A DNA stretch of 64,000 nt, from assembly GCA_035041965.1 (NCBI GenBank), contig JAPYMA010000721.1, positions 124,001 to 188,000 of the forward strand, read 5' to 3'. Of the stretch, positions 40,301 through 53,445 are shown in pieces. The position numbers and the translations under genes were made by a program. Numbering within the stretch: position 1 is the stretch's first letter; each line of letters opens with the position of its first letter. Origin of the DNA: Anisakis pegreffii (Eukaryota; Nematoda; Chromadorea; Rhabditida; Anisakidae). Below the pieces are notes generated by a model. That model was not told the DNA's origin. It searched no databases and saw only the letters and a program-made list of their open reading frames with translations.

Positions 40301-41897
40301 AGAATCGCCACCAACGCTATTGGATTATCCTTGAAAAATCTCGCCAACGCCATGCACTTATCACTCTCATTGATATGTCCCTTCTTTGCCTCGTCAAATT
40401 CATCAATCAACTTACCCAACACTCTCGGTAAGACCAAAAACACCGACGAACTGACGCCCAAAAATAACAAACCAACTGAAATTGAGCGTGACTGAACTCG
40501 CAGATTGTAACAAAAAAGTTGAATGCACGAAAAATAAACGCCGAAAGTACTACAGTTAACACGCAAAGACTGCAGACTCCTAAACATGCTCTCCTAGGAT
40601 TAGACAAAAATGACGTTCGCAAAGTGAAGGAAAAAATAATCGATCACTCGAAAAAATAATCACGAATTACCCAATCGCATCATAGAAAATGTCATACCAG
40701 GATAACAAAATGCCTTTCTTAATTATCAAGTCATGTGCAAAATTATGACCACGAATGGAAGAAAATCAAAATTTCTGCATTCGTACTGAGAGACTGTGCG
40801 AAAACAAAAGAGATAAGAAAGATATTTTAAAAAAATGCAAAAATAGAGACAATATTGAAAACAAAACAAAAAACACTTACGCAATATTCGACCTTTATGT
40901 GGATAAGCTAGTGCGAAAATACTCTTCAAATCCCTCCACGATGCATTTCGTAACTTCGCCGCTTCTCTTTGCGTCATCACAGATGTCATCTGCACGGTTT
41001 TGATTCGATTTTAATTTCACATCGATAACAATAATCAAGTATCACAAATATAAAACAACACACTTTTAAAGAATACAATTCAAAATAATCGAAGAATTAA
41101 GTAAAATGAAAAAGTGAGCAGAAATTTCTTACATTTCGGACAAAAACCTTCTTGTTGCATGATGCAATTCGACTGATCACACTCAACAACGGCCGCCGTC
41201 TCGCCGACGATATTAAAACACCTCGCATCATCGTACATACTGACCTGAATTACATCGAAATTCATTGCTCTGGAACTTCCTTTCCTCTGGAATTTGCAGA
41301 GATTCTTATATATGAAAAAAAATTGCAGAAACTCATATCGCTCCGTTTCACTAATTTCTTATCACTTAACTTTGTATAACTAAGAATTCGAATAAACGAG
41401 AACGGTATTCAGTTTTGCTCGTAGCAATTCTCCGACACCAAAATGAGAAGTACGAATAAAATTAAAACCTTTCCCGGAAGATATGAAAACAATTTTTAAA
41501 AACTAATGAAAACAGAATGAATAGAAATTCCCGTTGAACATTCACTAGTAACGCCATCTAAACATTATCTGCTCTCAAATTTGATTACAGAACAAATTTG
41601 TTTACTGAACCAAATGCAAATAACTCTCGATGTAAGTTTTACGATCAACTGACTTCAGTGACTTTAATCCAAAATTAGCTTGAAACTGATGCCTAGTAGA
41701 GATTTGCCTAAATTAGTTGAATGTTCAGGGCTAGGAACGACTCGCCCTGCAAACGCTCGACAGAGACTGAAACTCTTCGTGTCGTCTTGAAATTTTAGCA
41801 ATGCAATTCGGAAATACCTGTTCGATATGGATGACGATGGACTGCTGAGAAGACCACATCGGATACACGACAACGCACGGCTTGTGATGCGATTCAT
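34345..41897 (-). CDS. ABCB10: Mitochondrial ABC half-transporter, ABCB10/HAF-1 type
   Basis: ATP-driven exporter of the inner mitochondrial membrane, acting as a homodimer; the C. elegans relative HAF-1 is linked to peptide efflux and the mitochondrial unfolded-protein response. Exons 41818-41897, 41133-41244, 40881-40989, 40248-40475, 39524-39726, 38948-39082, 38534-38680, 38235-38316, 37648-37797, 37113-37290, 36842-36941, 36578-36658, 36118-36264, 35869-35996, 34345-34501; 2037 nt, 678 aa, all phases consistent. Exons 1-2 give an Arg/Ser-rich, acid-free presequence. Transmembrane-domain landmarks include [32 protein letters not shown] and [17 protein letters not shown]. The nucleotide-binding domain is complete: A-loop Tyr in VSFDYQDRP, Walker [11 protein letters not shown]-loop GTVGQEPVLF, signature LSGGQKQR, Walker B CMLILDE with D-loop SALDA, and H-loop IIAHRLS. 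Paralogues ABCB8/HAF-3 are possible, but the sequence fits ABCB10 best. Confidence 0.95.
34590..34935. other. C-rich patch in the last ABCB10 intron
   Basis: The plus strand carries many runs of CCCC and CCTCC (for example around 34607-34650 and 34860-34930) in an otherwise AT-rich window, so the nascent minus-strand RNA is G-rich here. It lies in the 1.4-kb intron before the terminal coding exon. It may be repeat-derived or able to form G-rich secondary structure; no coding potential was seen. Confidence 0.4.
39902..40021 (-). pseudogene. ABCB10 exon-4 fragment plus intron-1 fragment inside intron 4
   Basis: Plus-strand 39902-39929 matches exon-4 coding sequence 40389-40416 at 26 of 28 positions; on the minus strand it still encodes a GKL-DEFDE-like peptide. 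Immediately beyond, 39943-40021 matches 41291-41373 in intron 1 over about 80 bp with small gaps. Two pieces from different parts of the same gene are thus joined in intron 4. The fragment has no splice signals that would make it an exon. Confidence 0.8.
41291..41373 (-). repeat. Source or sister copy of the intron-4 fragment (ABCB10 intron 1)
   Basis: About 80 bp upstream of the exon-2 acceptor, similar to 39943-40021. Shared words include AATTTGCAGAGATTCTTAT and TTATCACTTAACTT, with a small indel near the middle. Direction of copying cannot be told from two copies. Confidence 0.85.
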
Positions 41898-44825
41898 TTT
41901 CAGAGTTACTTTATAAGAACAACAATAAGAAATTTGTTGTTGAGGTGACCAGTGAAGTGTGGAACGGTTTGGTGCGAGAAGACAAGAATGCTTAAGTTAC
42001 GAATGCACCTGCAGGCACACTCACGAATACATGAAGACGAATAAAAATTCAAACACACTGCTTCTTCGCAGTAAATTCCACACTGTTCTAAGTCAACCTG
42101 CAATACACACGAGTAATGTCCTGTCGCTAACTTCGGCACAACCTTTTAGGATAACGAACACAATGAAGAAATCGTAACTTCCTTCTATTCTACGATCTGA
42201 ACAATCTGAATAGTTCATTAACCACCACAAATAGATGTCAAGTCTAAACGACACAGCGAGAATTCCACCATACGAAGCGGCACTTCACATGGTCTTTAAC
42301 ATTCAAATGATGTTCTACAACAGTCAGCCAACTCGAATTCACTAGTGAACCCGTGTTGTTGCCGATCCAAATTTCGACGTATTTAGAATGATCATACTGA
42401 TCTGTTTGAGAATAACTCAATACAACGCTGAATATAACCTAAAGCAGTCATGCGCAAATTAATTGGCTACTTCGATAAACAATTAGACACACCAGTAGAA
42501 TATACAAGCGAAATCATTGTGAACACGGGGGGCACTTTCGGGCATCTCACTTTCATATGCATTTATCGTGTTATATCAACAACGATAGCAAAAGGATTGA
42601 TAAGAACAAAATGAATAATTAATATGATAGTGATAATAGAAACAATAACTGAAATGAACGGTTGATTTTGCGATTCACACTGATAAGAATTTGATGTGTC
42701 GATAATCCTTTTCGCTGTAACGTCTACAGACAATAAAAAGCCAACTAAAACAGAGGCAATAGAAAATAATGCAATGTTATCTACTTTTAACAGGCTCATA
42801 TAATGACGATTTTTCTGAAAAAAGATGACACAAAAGAGCAGTCGTAATGGCAAGAAGACACATAACTGAGAAGAGCGGCTCAATGAGAGAACTTCTATTT
42901 GAGAACTTCGATGTTGGAGTTTTTCCAGTGGAGGAAAGGGTTAATTCTCGGCCGACGACAGTGCCGATTATTTTTTGTTTAAGAAACGATAAAAACTTTT
43001 GAAGCGTATCAAAGCAAAAGGCACATAAAGGTACGTAAATGCAAGCTGTCTGGGCTTTTCAACGGGCATCATCAAATCTTGCTGGCATATGAGAATAGCC
43101 AAGGGACGCAGTGCAAATTGATACAAGATTACAAGTGCTCGGTTTATTCGAAGTCTGCCTTAGACTCTTTATTGAATCACACTGCCTGATAGCAATTCAG
43201 AACACTGTCAATACGAAAATGCGGATGATAAAAAATGAATCGAGCACACAAAAAACTGCCCGGCACATGAATTCGAACATGAATTAGATATCTCAAGATA
43301 GTGATCACGACAAATCACGACGATATCCTCAAAATTCAGGACATTCTCAAAATCTTGGCTAATTAAACGGATCCATCGGATCTTTGACGAATATAGCTAT
43401 TCGACGAGAGCGTGTTCCATACGGAAATACGAAATGTGGTAATACGCCACAGGCTTGAATTCGTCTACATACACTGCTTTCATTACAAACGCCATTTACC
43501 CTAACTGACACAGCTAACATTATCAGCGGGCCACCAACCAATCGCACCATCCATCGTGAACACTAGTCGCTCATAATCGATATTTCATCGAAATGAAAAA
43601 TGTCATCATGTGATGAAAATCACCGATATGAATGGCTGGCTACATCACATTCAGAAAAACAAACATTACTTCCTCTTTTCAATCAACGCTCTTAAGACGG
43701 TCAGTGAGCGATACCAACGATATATTCTTTGAATCAGTAAATTTCTTCGCCATTTCAATTGTTTCATAACACCAGTGAATAATAATCTGATTGCACTACA
43801 ATCATAAACGATTATCTGATCACAAAAAAGATTCTTTTATTTGTTTCCACAAATCAACAACTGAAGAATTTGAACAACAACACAAACGAATTTGAAACAC
43901 TCACCAGATGAACATAATAAACAAAAAAACAGAATCAATAAATAAATATAAGATCAATGAATGTGCAAATGATAACAGATAATTTTCAAACGAAGATAAT
44001 TTCAAAAAAGATAAAGATATTGATAATAACAAATAACAGATAATTTTCAAACGAAGATAATTTCAAAAAAGATAAAGATAATGATAATAACAAATAACAG
44101 ATAATTTTCAAACGAAGATAATTTCAAAAAAGATAAAGATAATGATAATAACAAATAACAGATAATTTTCAAACGAAGATAATTTCAAAAAAGATAAAGA
44201 TAATGATAATAACAAATAACAGATAATTTTCAAACGAAGATAATTTCAAAAAAGATAAACAAAGATAATGATAACAACAAATAATACATAATTTTCTCCT
44301 ACTAATGAACAATCAAATCATGCTTTAAAATATTGCTCTACAATCGATCACAGTGCAAACTGATAACACACTTTCAACAGAATCAATGTTAACGAGAAGG
44401 AATCAATGAAGAATACGAAACCTCAGCTATGTCTGCGTAAAAATTCACTGCTCTCAACATCACATTCATAATCTACAAAATGCCATTCAATAAAAATTGC
44501 ACACTAAGAAAACTTTTGAGAACAGCTGTTTTTCCTTGAGATGCCGATCAGCCGAATGAAACAAGAAACAAGTGATCAAAAATTTGTTGCAGCATTCACA
44601 AACGATCAAAAACAATTGATTCACTGGGACAAGGCGAAAATTGCTCACCTAACGACAATTCTCCATAGAATAAAAACAATTTGGTCAATCTGAATTCATT
44701 TGATCTCAACTGAATACAACCAACTATCTCATCATATTCGCGTCAAAACGAATCCGAACGCGAGAAAAAAACTTCCATTTTGAGCCAAACGACATTATTT
44801 CCGCGCATCTATCGGGAAGTTTCCC
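41898..44825. other. Spacer between RINT1 and ABCB10
   Basis: 2.9 kb without a recognisable exon. It presumably holds the RINT1 3'UTR and the ABCB10 upstream region. An acceptor-like TTCTTATAAAG ends about 11 nt before the ABCB10 ATG. The only marked structure is the 61-bp tandem repeat at 43973-44294. Confidence 0.6.
43973..44294. repeat. 61-bp minisatellite, about 5 copies, rich in GATA sites
   Basis: Head-to-tail copies of a 61-bp unit that starts around CAAATAACAGATAA. The central copies are essentially identical; the last is degenerate (an AAAC insertion, then divergence). Each unit holds four AGATAA words and one TGATAA, all in the same orientation, so the array presents roughly 25 WGATAA sites. 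It lies about 2.1 kb upstream of the ABCB10 start and about 0.5 kb beyond the RINT1 stop. Confidence 0.95.
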
Positions 44826-47800
44826 TCAAAATGGACTCTGAATTCGCAGACCAACATCAGCGTCATCCAGCTGCAGATCACATCGTTGCTCAAGAAGCGC
44901 AAGGGCGTTATCTCGCCCGATCAACGACACATCGTATGGTGCGAGAATCTTCGATAGCATCTCTTCGGGTGATTTCTTGATTTCACTTTTCAGAAGCAAT
45001 GCACTCGCTGTCGGTATGGCCAGAAGTTTTAGCGCGGAGATGGCCTCCTCGAATTTCTGCAATCACAACTGGATTTGAATACAACACTCATATACAATAT
45101 ATAAATATTCACCAACCGTGAGGTGTTAATCAACAATGAATAGTGATCACTACATTAAAAGTATCAGACTTATTAGTGTCTCTTCTCAAAGAACAATCTC
45201 CAGACAGAGCGTAAGTGAATATCAGCGATATCCGAGAGCCTTTAGCTGACTTTATCAATGCAATAAACTGCATCAGTGGATCATTACTTCGAAGATTCCT
45301 AACGCAAAATTTCTGTCGTGCCTTTACGGCGAATTGATTCGCAACTAATTCGAGATTATAATACTGATTTAGCAGAAATTCGGGACAACGGGATTATATC
45401 AACCCGTTAACGATCACTAGCTAAGATCAACTTAATAAGCATTATTACTAAAATATAATGATGTTAATTGTCGTCAATAATGCTATTCAGATTTTCTTAT
45501 GATTCATCCTTAGTGTGCAGCACGCAGCTCTTATCGAAATATTTCATCTTATCTTCGAATATATTGAGAATTTATAATTTTTGTAACGCATATATCACGT
45601 CATTTACAAATCATCATTTATTCCTTATCTTGCCTTAATCTTGACTGATATTATAACGCTGAATTTGTTATTATGATTATTATTGTTTTGTACGTTTAAG
45701 TAAATCGAACGTTATCTGTTAACGCTCTTCTTCAACGCATCCAACTGCACCAAACTCAAAATAATTTTCAAAACATTAGTACTATAATTACCATACAATC
45801 AGTATAAAACATCAGTATAAATAAACAACATCATCAGTATAACACCGTCATCTAATGTATAAAATATCATCAGTATAAAACCACAAAATCGCAAACCTCG
45901 TCATCTAATGCCTCATAGGTGACCATCGTTGTGCGACTATACAATGAGTTCAGAAGTGGTATCAAACTCGACGTGATATCAAAAAGCATTTGGGTTGCAC
46001 CTTGATAACTGCAAAATAGTTCAAATTTCTCAAGACACTTTAACCAAATTCGCCTCTTTCATTCAAAGAAATAGATTAAGAAGGCCGAATAACTTTCATG
46101 TGAATGACAGGATATCAGCTACCCTTTACAGTTGTTTTATGCGCTTTGGAATATTCAAAATTTTCCTCACTCAGAACATTTCATTATAAGAATGAAATTT
46201 GATGAAAAAAAGGATCAAATTCTTGCCCTGTATCACCATATTACTCTAACATTTTGCATGACTGAATTCTACATTTGTTGCTTTGCACAATCTACTCCTT
46301 ACATTTACTAAACATTCATCAACATAACCAATTAATAACAAATTATTCTAAAATGAAAAATACAACACAAATTGCAACTAACTTGAATGCTGTATTATTG
46401 ATAAGTTCCAAGAGGACTTCACCAATTTTTCTGTTTAACGAACGATAGAGTGTAAGGGCAGAGTCTGGTGAAACATCCGAGGTGATGCGACCAAGTAACA
46501 GCCGCAGTTCGAGCAGAAATGGGCAGAAGGTCGGTGTGAGATCGAGAGGTTTTGATGTTTGCATTGAAAACCTGAAAAGTGATCATTAACCACTGAGTAG
46601 TCCCAAGAAAGAAATTTAAAAAATAAGCGAGCAGCCCTTTTTGATTCCTTCACGTTTAGAATTGCCAACAAAGACTGGTTATCATCGATGGTAAGTCGAA
46701 TTTGACCAACTCATGAAGTGGAATCTGCCTTATTGATCGCTCGCTCTAATAGAGCATTTTTCAGTTGGACATAACTGGATATTCTCCACAAAATTCCTCA
46801 CTTTTAGCCCTTGCCAGTTGGATCTCAATGCTAAACAAATTAACGAACAAATTCAACACATAAATGAGTCCGCACCAACCAGTTCAATCTCCAATAATTA
46901 TCAAGTTGAGATCGGATGAACTGTCGAAACGCTGCGCCCATATCGGCAGCTCGTTGCTTCCAAATGTGACGATACATGTCCGACATATCGTCGAACATTC
47001 CTCGTAACCGCAGATTCGTCCCTTTCGACTGCACTCTTATGAACACGTCGATGTCATTCCATTCCTCGAGCACACAGCCAATATACCTGAAAGGTGATTT
47101 CATTACGACTGAATTAATAATCACCATATAAAGTTAATAATTATCTAGTAATAATAACAACAACAATAATATTACTGATAACGATATCAATAAGAAGAAC
47201 AAGAATAATAACAATGCAGTAATAATAATAGCAATGAAACTAATAGAAATATCAAAGCAATAATATCCAGAAAAAGCAACTAATCGCACTCACCAGAACG
47301 AATTGAGCAATTGTATGAACGGTTCATCCCAAGGTGAACGGAGCTGTTGAGAGATCTGTACTAAACGCAGACGGAACTCATCTAACATCAGCACCTTTAA
47401 ATAGGAAATTGCTCATGAACGCTCATCCCAGCAGAAAATTACGAGTTGAGATAACAGATAAACGAATCGCATCTAGATCTCACAATCCATAAAAATGACA
47501 TTAAAAACAACCTGAAGTTCCAGAAACCTCGCTTGCATATCAACGTCCGGAAGCCATCTGTATCGTTCAGTAATTGACTCTATCAATACGATAAACTGAT
47601 CCGTACATTCAGGTACACGGTGCTACAATGACATATTTCATCAAGAAATGTCTTTTAAAAATGGATTCAACGATATAATAATAACAACAACAACACTAAT
47701 AACAATAATAATAATACTAATAATGACAACAATACAAATCTTACCATATCAAGATCAGACACTTCACTATAGCGACTCTTCCATCGAGAATCGCTCATCA

Positions 47801-50800
47801 AAATATGTTCCACTCCACTCGTACAACTCTTCCTCTCTAAGTCCAACCAAACCTTCGAGAACGGTTCCTCGCAGAATACACCCAACACTCGGCCCATCAG
47901 TGATTGATAGCCAAGATCTTAGAATAACATCACGTTATCATTATTATTCTTAACGATGAAGATGTTGAAAACAAAGTCTAATTTGAATTAAATAGCGTCT
48001 TTTTTACAATTATCATTCGTTTGATTGTAAAATGAATCGAATCGAAAACGAGGATTGTCACCTCACCTTTCAGTTCATTCTCGAATACGACCGCTTCGTC
48101 GATAAGATGCGAGAACAGCTTCGTATCGCCCAGGAGTTTCTGAGCAAGTGATCGTGTCTTCTCGACCGCCTTATCAACCAGCCGACTCTCCAGTAATCGC
48201 TGATGTCGAATCGCTTCATTCTAAAATTCCATAAACGTCACAATACCATACACCCCCACCCCCGATTTGTATCCACCTCGTTTACCGCTCATTATTCAAC
48301 AATTCTGGAAATTAAGACTGGAAGACAACTTCCCGCCTCGAAGCTGCGTTGTGAATACAAAGTAAAAGGTTTGTAATAGTGAAAAGTGAAAAATTCAAAT
48401 TGTAAAATTAAAATTAAGTCAGATAAAGCGATTTTGAAGTTGTGAATTCCTCCTAAAAAGTCATATGCGCAATGAAAATGATCACACATAAACTTACATT
48501 ATTAGTGAAAATGCGACTGAAAATATTTTCGAGCAATTCACAGTTAACTGTCAACCAATTAATAATTTGCGTGAACATCCATTCCGGCTTCGATGGCACA
48601 TTCGTTCGCACGTCTCCGTAGAAATGGAAACTGAAACGTTTCGCGAATGGCTCGAACAACACATCGATGAGCTCGTTCCTGCAATTCGGACAATTTGGCA
48701 ACTTCAATGGAAAGAAATAATCTAGATTGCGTGCCACAAAATTCACGTCAACCTTTCTCCCGTCCCCTTAAAAATAAATGATTGCAAATAAACAGTAAAC
48801 GTTTCAGTTCTCAATCAGGAAAGTGTGAAACGCACTACGATCTTATCTGCAATCAACTCTCTCCAATCATATCAACTCTCTTTATCAACGAAAAACGAAA
48901 AACTTTGTAATCATTGCCCTAGCACAATCATTCATCTACGCAATTTCTCAAAATCAATGTGACCATAGCTAATTAGAAAACCATTTCGATGAATCTATAA
49001 ATGCTTTTCAACTTGGACGAAATTTGGACGTGAAATCTATTCGAAACTAAAATTTCATTCTAGCGATAAGATCGAAACCTAGTCGCATTATGCGTTGTCG
49101 ATGCGTTCAGTGCAGAAATCGAATCGAGGATTGCGATCAGATCGTCCAGTTTCTCTTTAACACTTTGCAAATCGATGCTATCCTCAAACGGATAACCGAT
49201 TTCGCTCAATAGATCCGCAAGCAATCGCCCCACTGAATCATTCGCTTCTCTCCACAATTCCTCTCTTCTCTCCAATAACTTCTCCTCAACTTCCGCATCC
49301 TGAACATTACTCACCCTTTTATGACATAAATGAAACTGCTTCCATATCGTGATCAATCTATCAATAGTAGGCCTGCGATCTGATACTAAAATAATTCCAT
49401 GAAAAAATAACAGGCAAATGTGACCATTTTGTACGTATAAACATAACCAGTGATCGAGGTTCTCTCTATACGATGCATCTCTCATCCCATTTCTTCGGTT
49501 TTATACCGGTTGATGTTTTTCCTTACAATTAGTTCGTTAATATATCAGCATTAGGCTTCTAATGATATGCGGGAATCTATATGAGACACCGTTGGAAATT
49601 GCCACCCTTTGCAGTCTGATTTTGTGATTTCGACGTTTCCTTTGATCGCTCTCCCCTACCAAAATCATCCGTTCCTTGCGAAGAAATTCAGCAGAGAAGT
49701 GACGAAAGACGACGAAATTTTTTGCGGAGGAAGACCGACTATTGCTCGCCTTTTGCGAAGGAGTGACGGCTGCCCTGTTCTCCAATCCTAGTTTTAACAC
49801 AGTAAGCACAGGCGACGACCGATCTAAGTTAACGTGACGAGAAACAGTCCGGACAAAAATAGGTGAGATAAGACAAGATCAGGAGCGATCACGATGATCT
49901 CAGGCGATCACGGGGAACGATCAGACATTAGCATTTCTCATCCATGTTTACAACACATCAAACAACTAACAAATCCTTCGCAAGAAATTGATCCAATTTG
50001 ATGAATTGAAGAACAAATTTCACTGCAATTTTTCGATCTGACTGCATCCTCCAATTGATCCGCCAGCAAAAACCACGAACGAATCGCTTTCAGTGGCTTC
50101 AAACGTTTCTCCAAAAAAGCAACACTCTCAATGGACGCCATCAATCGTTCATACTTAGTTGGCGATTGTTTCAATAGAGTCTGAAAATGGATCAAATAGG
50201 TGACACCTCGAAATATATTCACTTATTGACCCTAAATATATTCAAAAAGATCCAATAACCAAGTTCCAAGATTCATCTCGCTACTAATACTTTTTTTAAG
50301 GGCAAATCCTTATTCATTCGATACACTAACATATTACTTCAATTTCTATCAATTCGTCTTCACAAACAGCAGTTATAACAATCCACTGGATTCATAAGCA
50401 TAACGAAGTTCATGACAAAAAATGATTCTGCCGAGTTGATGACGAAAATATGGGTTTAGGCCGCACTATTCGCTTGCATGGCGCAAAAAATATATCTGCC
50501 GCATATTACTTCGATGTACATATTACCGACTCTTGGAATAGGCATTCCAAGTCCTCCTCCAAATGCGATAATCTTCGTTATTTCATTGTTAATTAAAAAG
50601 CAAATGCTCCTTGTTCAGGCACAGGTACGGTGATTCGGAAAATTTGAATGAAACGAAATTCGATGATCCAAACTGAACGTTGACCTTTTGAAAGGAACGC
50701 ATAAATGTGCCATGTTTCGATGTATACTCTTCACAGGCCTCAACGAGTGCTGACCTCAACGCTGATAGTTCCAGTCGACATTGTTTCAAATCCGACACCT

Positions 50801-51745
50801 TGCTCGGTATATCTTCACGCATAAACGTCACTTCATCCTCAAAATAACCAGCACAATGATAATGGCAAAACAAAAAATAATATTTCAAATTAAAATTATT
50901 TCACATTGGGTTCGAATATTAATCTAGTTGATAAGCAAAATATATTGTGACATTACTTTCTTAAACAATAGCAGATTCAGATCAGCATCGAAATTATTTG
51001 GATCAAAATAATGGATAAACAATATTCTCCTCTTACTTCACAGTCGTTGTATTTTGCATTCAACTGGTCGCGTAGTTTACGAAATGCCGAGAAAAACGAA
51101 TGAATATTGCTCACTGGCAATCGAAGAAGTCCTTCGTGAAGTATTTCCAACTTAAACCAAACTCTCATCACAACAAACGCTTCAACGCTTGAATATCATT
51201 GATTATAAAATGATTGTAAGACTAAACTGATAGCTGCAGACTGAAACAATCAACACAACAACTCAAACAAAACCACTAGTTATGCGTCTAAAAATATATT
51301 CCCTGCTTTACTCACATATACAGTGAGAAAACGATTAAATGCGTCCCAAAAATTTTTCAGATCATCTCCATATTCAAGGCCGCAATTGATCATTTCGCTT
51401 GGTTTCGAAACCATTTTGCATCCCGAATCTCATTTTATTGCGGAATGCAATGATGATGGCCCAGAAGCGATTTGACTGTTGTTCCAGGTTTTAGGTCGAG
51501 ACTGTTGAACACGATTAATTCACATACATGCTTGAGCTAATTCACGTACATCATAACCAGAGCAAATGTAAACGATCAACGACAACCTCTGCGTTCTTCG
51601 CGGAAGAAATTTTAATCGGATCGCTCACTGATTTACGGTCTTTTTCGTCATCCATAACAATAGCATTTTCATCCGAACATTGACTGCTGCCTCGACTCGA
51701 CGTTTCTACATCCCAAAAATTCTGCTCAACGCTTTTGATGGACAT
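44826..51745 (-). CDS. RINT1: RINT1/Tip20 homologue, NRZ tether subunit
   Basis: Peripheral ER protein that, with ZW10 and NAG, tethers Golgi-derived COPI vesicles at the ER and is also linked to checkpoint control and autophagy. Exons with consistent phases: 51316-51414 (minimum), 51037-51150, 50685-50837, 49971-50180, 49079-49299, 48498-48678, 48067-48220, 47745-47917, 47512-47622, 47294-47394, 46880-47086, 46383-46571, 45897-46008, 44826-45056; 2256 nt, 751 aa from ATG 51414. Landmarks: N-terminal coiled coil; KRFSFHFYGDVRTNVPSKPEW, nearly the human motif; VWLDLERK; VPECTDQFIVLIESITERY followed by RFLELQ; C-terminal TASALLLKSEI. A likely extra 5' exon starts at ATG 51745, one nt after an acceptor (CCTTTCAG-A), and encodes an acidic Ser-rich head; its junction to the next exon is unresolved (best phase fit: end 51574, resume 51428 behind a weak acceptor). 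Confidence 0.93.
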
Positions 51746-51754
51746 TCTGAAAGG
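51746..51754 (-). promoter_or_regulatory. Probable trans-splice acceptor of RINT1
   Basis: Minus-strand CCCTTTCAG ends at 51747, one base before the ATG at 51745. A leader placed this close to the start codon is typical of nematode trans-spliced messages. If real, it supports the 51745 start over 51414. Confidence 0.5.
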
Positions 51755-53445
51755 GTTGTTTCAGCAGAATTATTCACCGTCAACTGATCAAACCAATGAA
51801 TTTGTTTGACCACAAATGGACAAATAAGAGACTTCAAATAATAATTGATAACGTGAATGACACCAAATCATTTCGCTCCCCCCATCAGATTTCATCAATC
51901 TTCCTGGGCAGAAATATCTTACGTATATCTACATTCAAAGTTTTTATTTGATAGTTCTGACCGAATACCTAAATCACAACGTTTCTTCGCGTTCACTAAA
52001 CATTCATGCACCTAGCGATTCAATGAAACTGCCCTGATGAAACTCAGATCGCACACTACACTTCAGTCAGCAATCATCCGAGAACACCTTCATCACCCAC
52101 AAAATTCAAACGAACTTTCAAAATTAATTTTCACTCTACATACTCAGTCTTCAGAGCTTACATACGCATATCTGATTAATCATTTCAGTGACCATACGCA
52201 TAGGAAACTGATGAGATAGATAATCATATATAAACGTCGATGTGTTACACAGTGAATAAAATTGCAAGATTTTATGACTGAAGTGAATCGGAATTGATAA
52301 AATCAATTGAAAACGTTATCATACAAAATGGGTATTGAACACAACTTATTAGTACGGTTATAATTAATGCTAGCGTTATCACAAATATTACGATACACAT
52401 TCATAACCACATCAATTTACAACAAATCAAAATCGTCAACTATACAAAACACGGTTCAATCACCATTTCTGCTCCCCACTTACATCCTAACCTTCACACG
52501 ATCTTCAGCGATCGATCGCTTCATTACCTTCTCATATTGCAAAACTGGATTGGAGCGATTTCCAGCGATACGAAACAAACTCGAAAATGAACAAAACAGT
52601 ACAAAAATCGTTCATACGATGAAACTAGAGAAATGTTGCTGAAATCACGAAATACATTTGATCAATTCAAAAAAAACAAACAAACAAACACGATGAAAAA
52701 CACTTCGAGCAATAAGGCGAAGAAAAACGCATTATGTTACATTGTGAAAATGAAAATTAAACACATTTTGAAATATAAATGAAGCAAATACGAAACGTTA
52801 CCAATTGCATTTAAGGTATATTTCAATAATCAGAACGACTAAATTAACAATGAGATTGATTTCAAAATTTCCATGAAGAATCTTTCGAAAACAAAAAGTT
52901 TCACCAAGACTGTATAAAAACAAAATCACGCATATAAATCAGACGGCAATTTTCATTGCAACAATCATCAAGTCAGTTAGTCGAAAACAAAAAATCCAAT
53001 ACAAAATGAAAAAGAAACAACTCACAATAATAATCGCAAAACAAAACTTTCGACAATTTCTCTTCAAAACTTGAATCGTTCATTATCGACAAAACTGCAA
53101 AATGCTCAAACAACGACGACTAAAAACGCTGTCTTCTCAATGATATGACATCTGTGGATAGCGAGATTACTGAAAGAACGACTGGCAAGACAAAACAATT
53201 TCTTTGCAAAAACCCTTTCGGAACTCTTAGTTGTTTTCAGACACCACTGCAGAAAATCCAAATGGAACGAAATCTCTTCAAAGGAAATTCGCTCTGAGCA
53301 AATGCTATGCATTCAAAAGAATTCCTCTAAACCGTTCGATTAGTGAATTCAAAGATGACTTCCATCGAAAACAAATTTAGTTGCATAACAGAGACGGAAA
53401 TCAAAAAGACTTCACCAAATGATTGCATCTATTAAACTGTTCGCT
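51755..53445. other. Spacer between WIPI/ATG18 and RINT1
   Basis: 1.7 kb, A-rich on the plus strand, with no recognisable exon. It presumably contains the 3'UTR of the WIPI gene. I see no strong promoter element. Confidence 0.55.

Noticed and set aside
41080..41265. Cys-rich frame suggesting a separate secreted protein
   Set aside because: It is the wrong frame of ABCB10 exon 2. The frame that joins in phase with exons 1 and 3 gives an Arg-rich mitochondrial presequence.
49537..49809. 90-codon frame within a RINT1 intron
   Set aside because: No phase-compatible splice sites, and human RINT1 has no extra residues at this position. The composition looks like a non-coding shadow.
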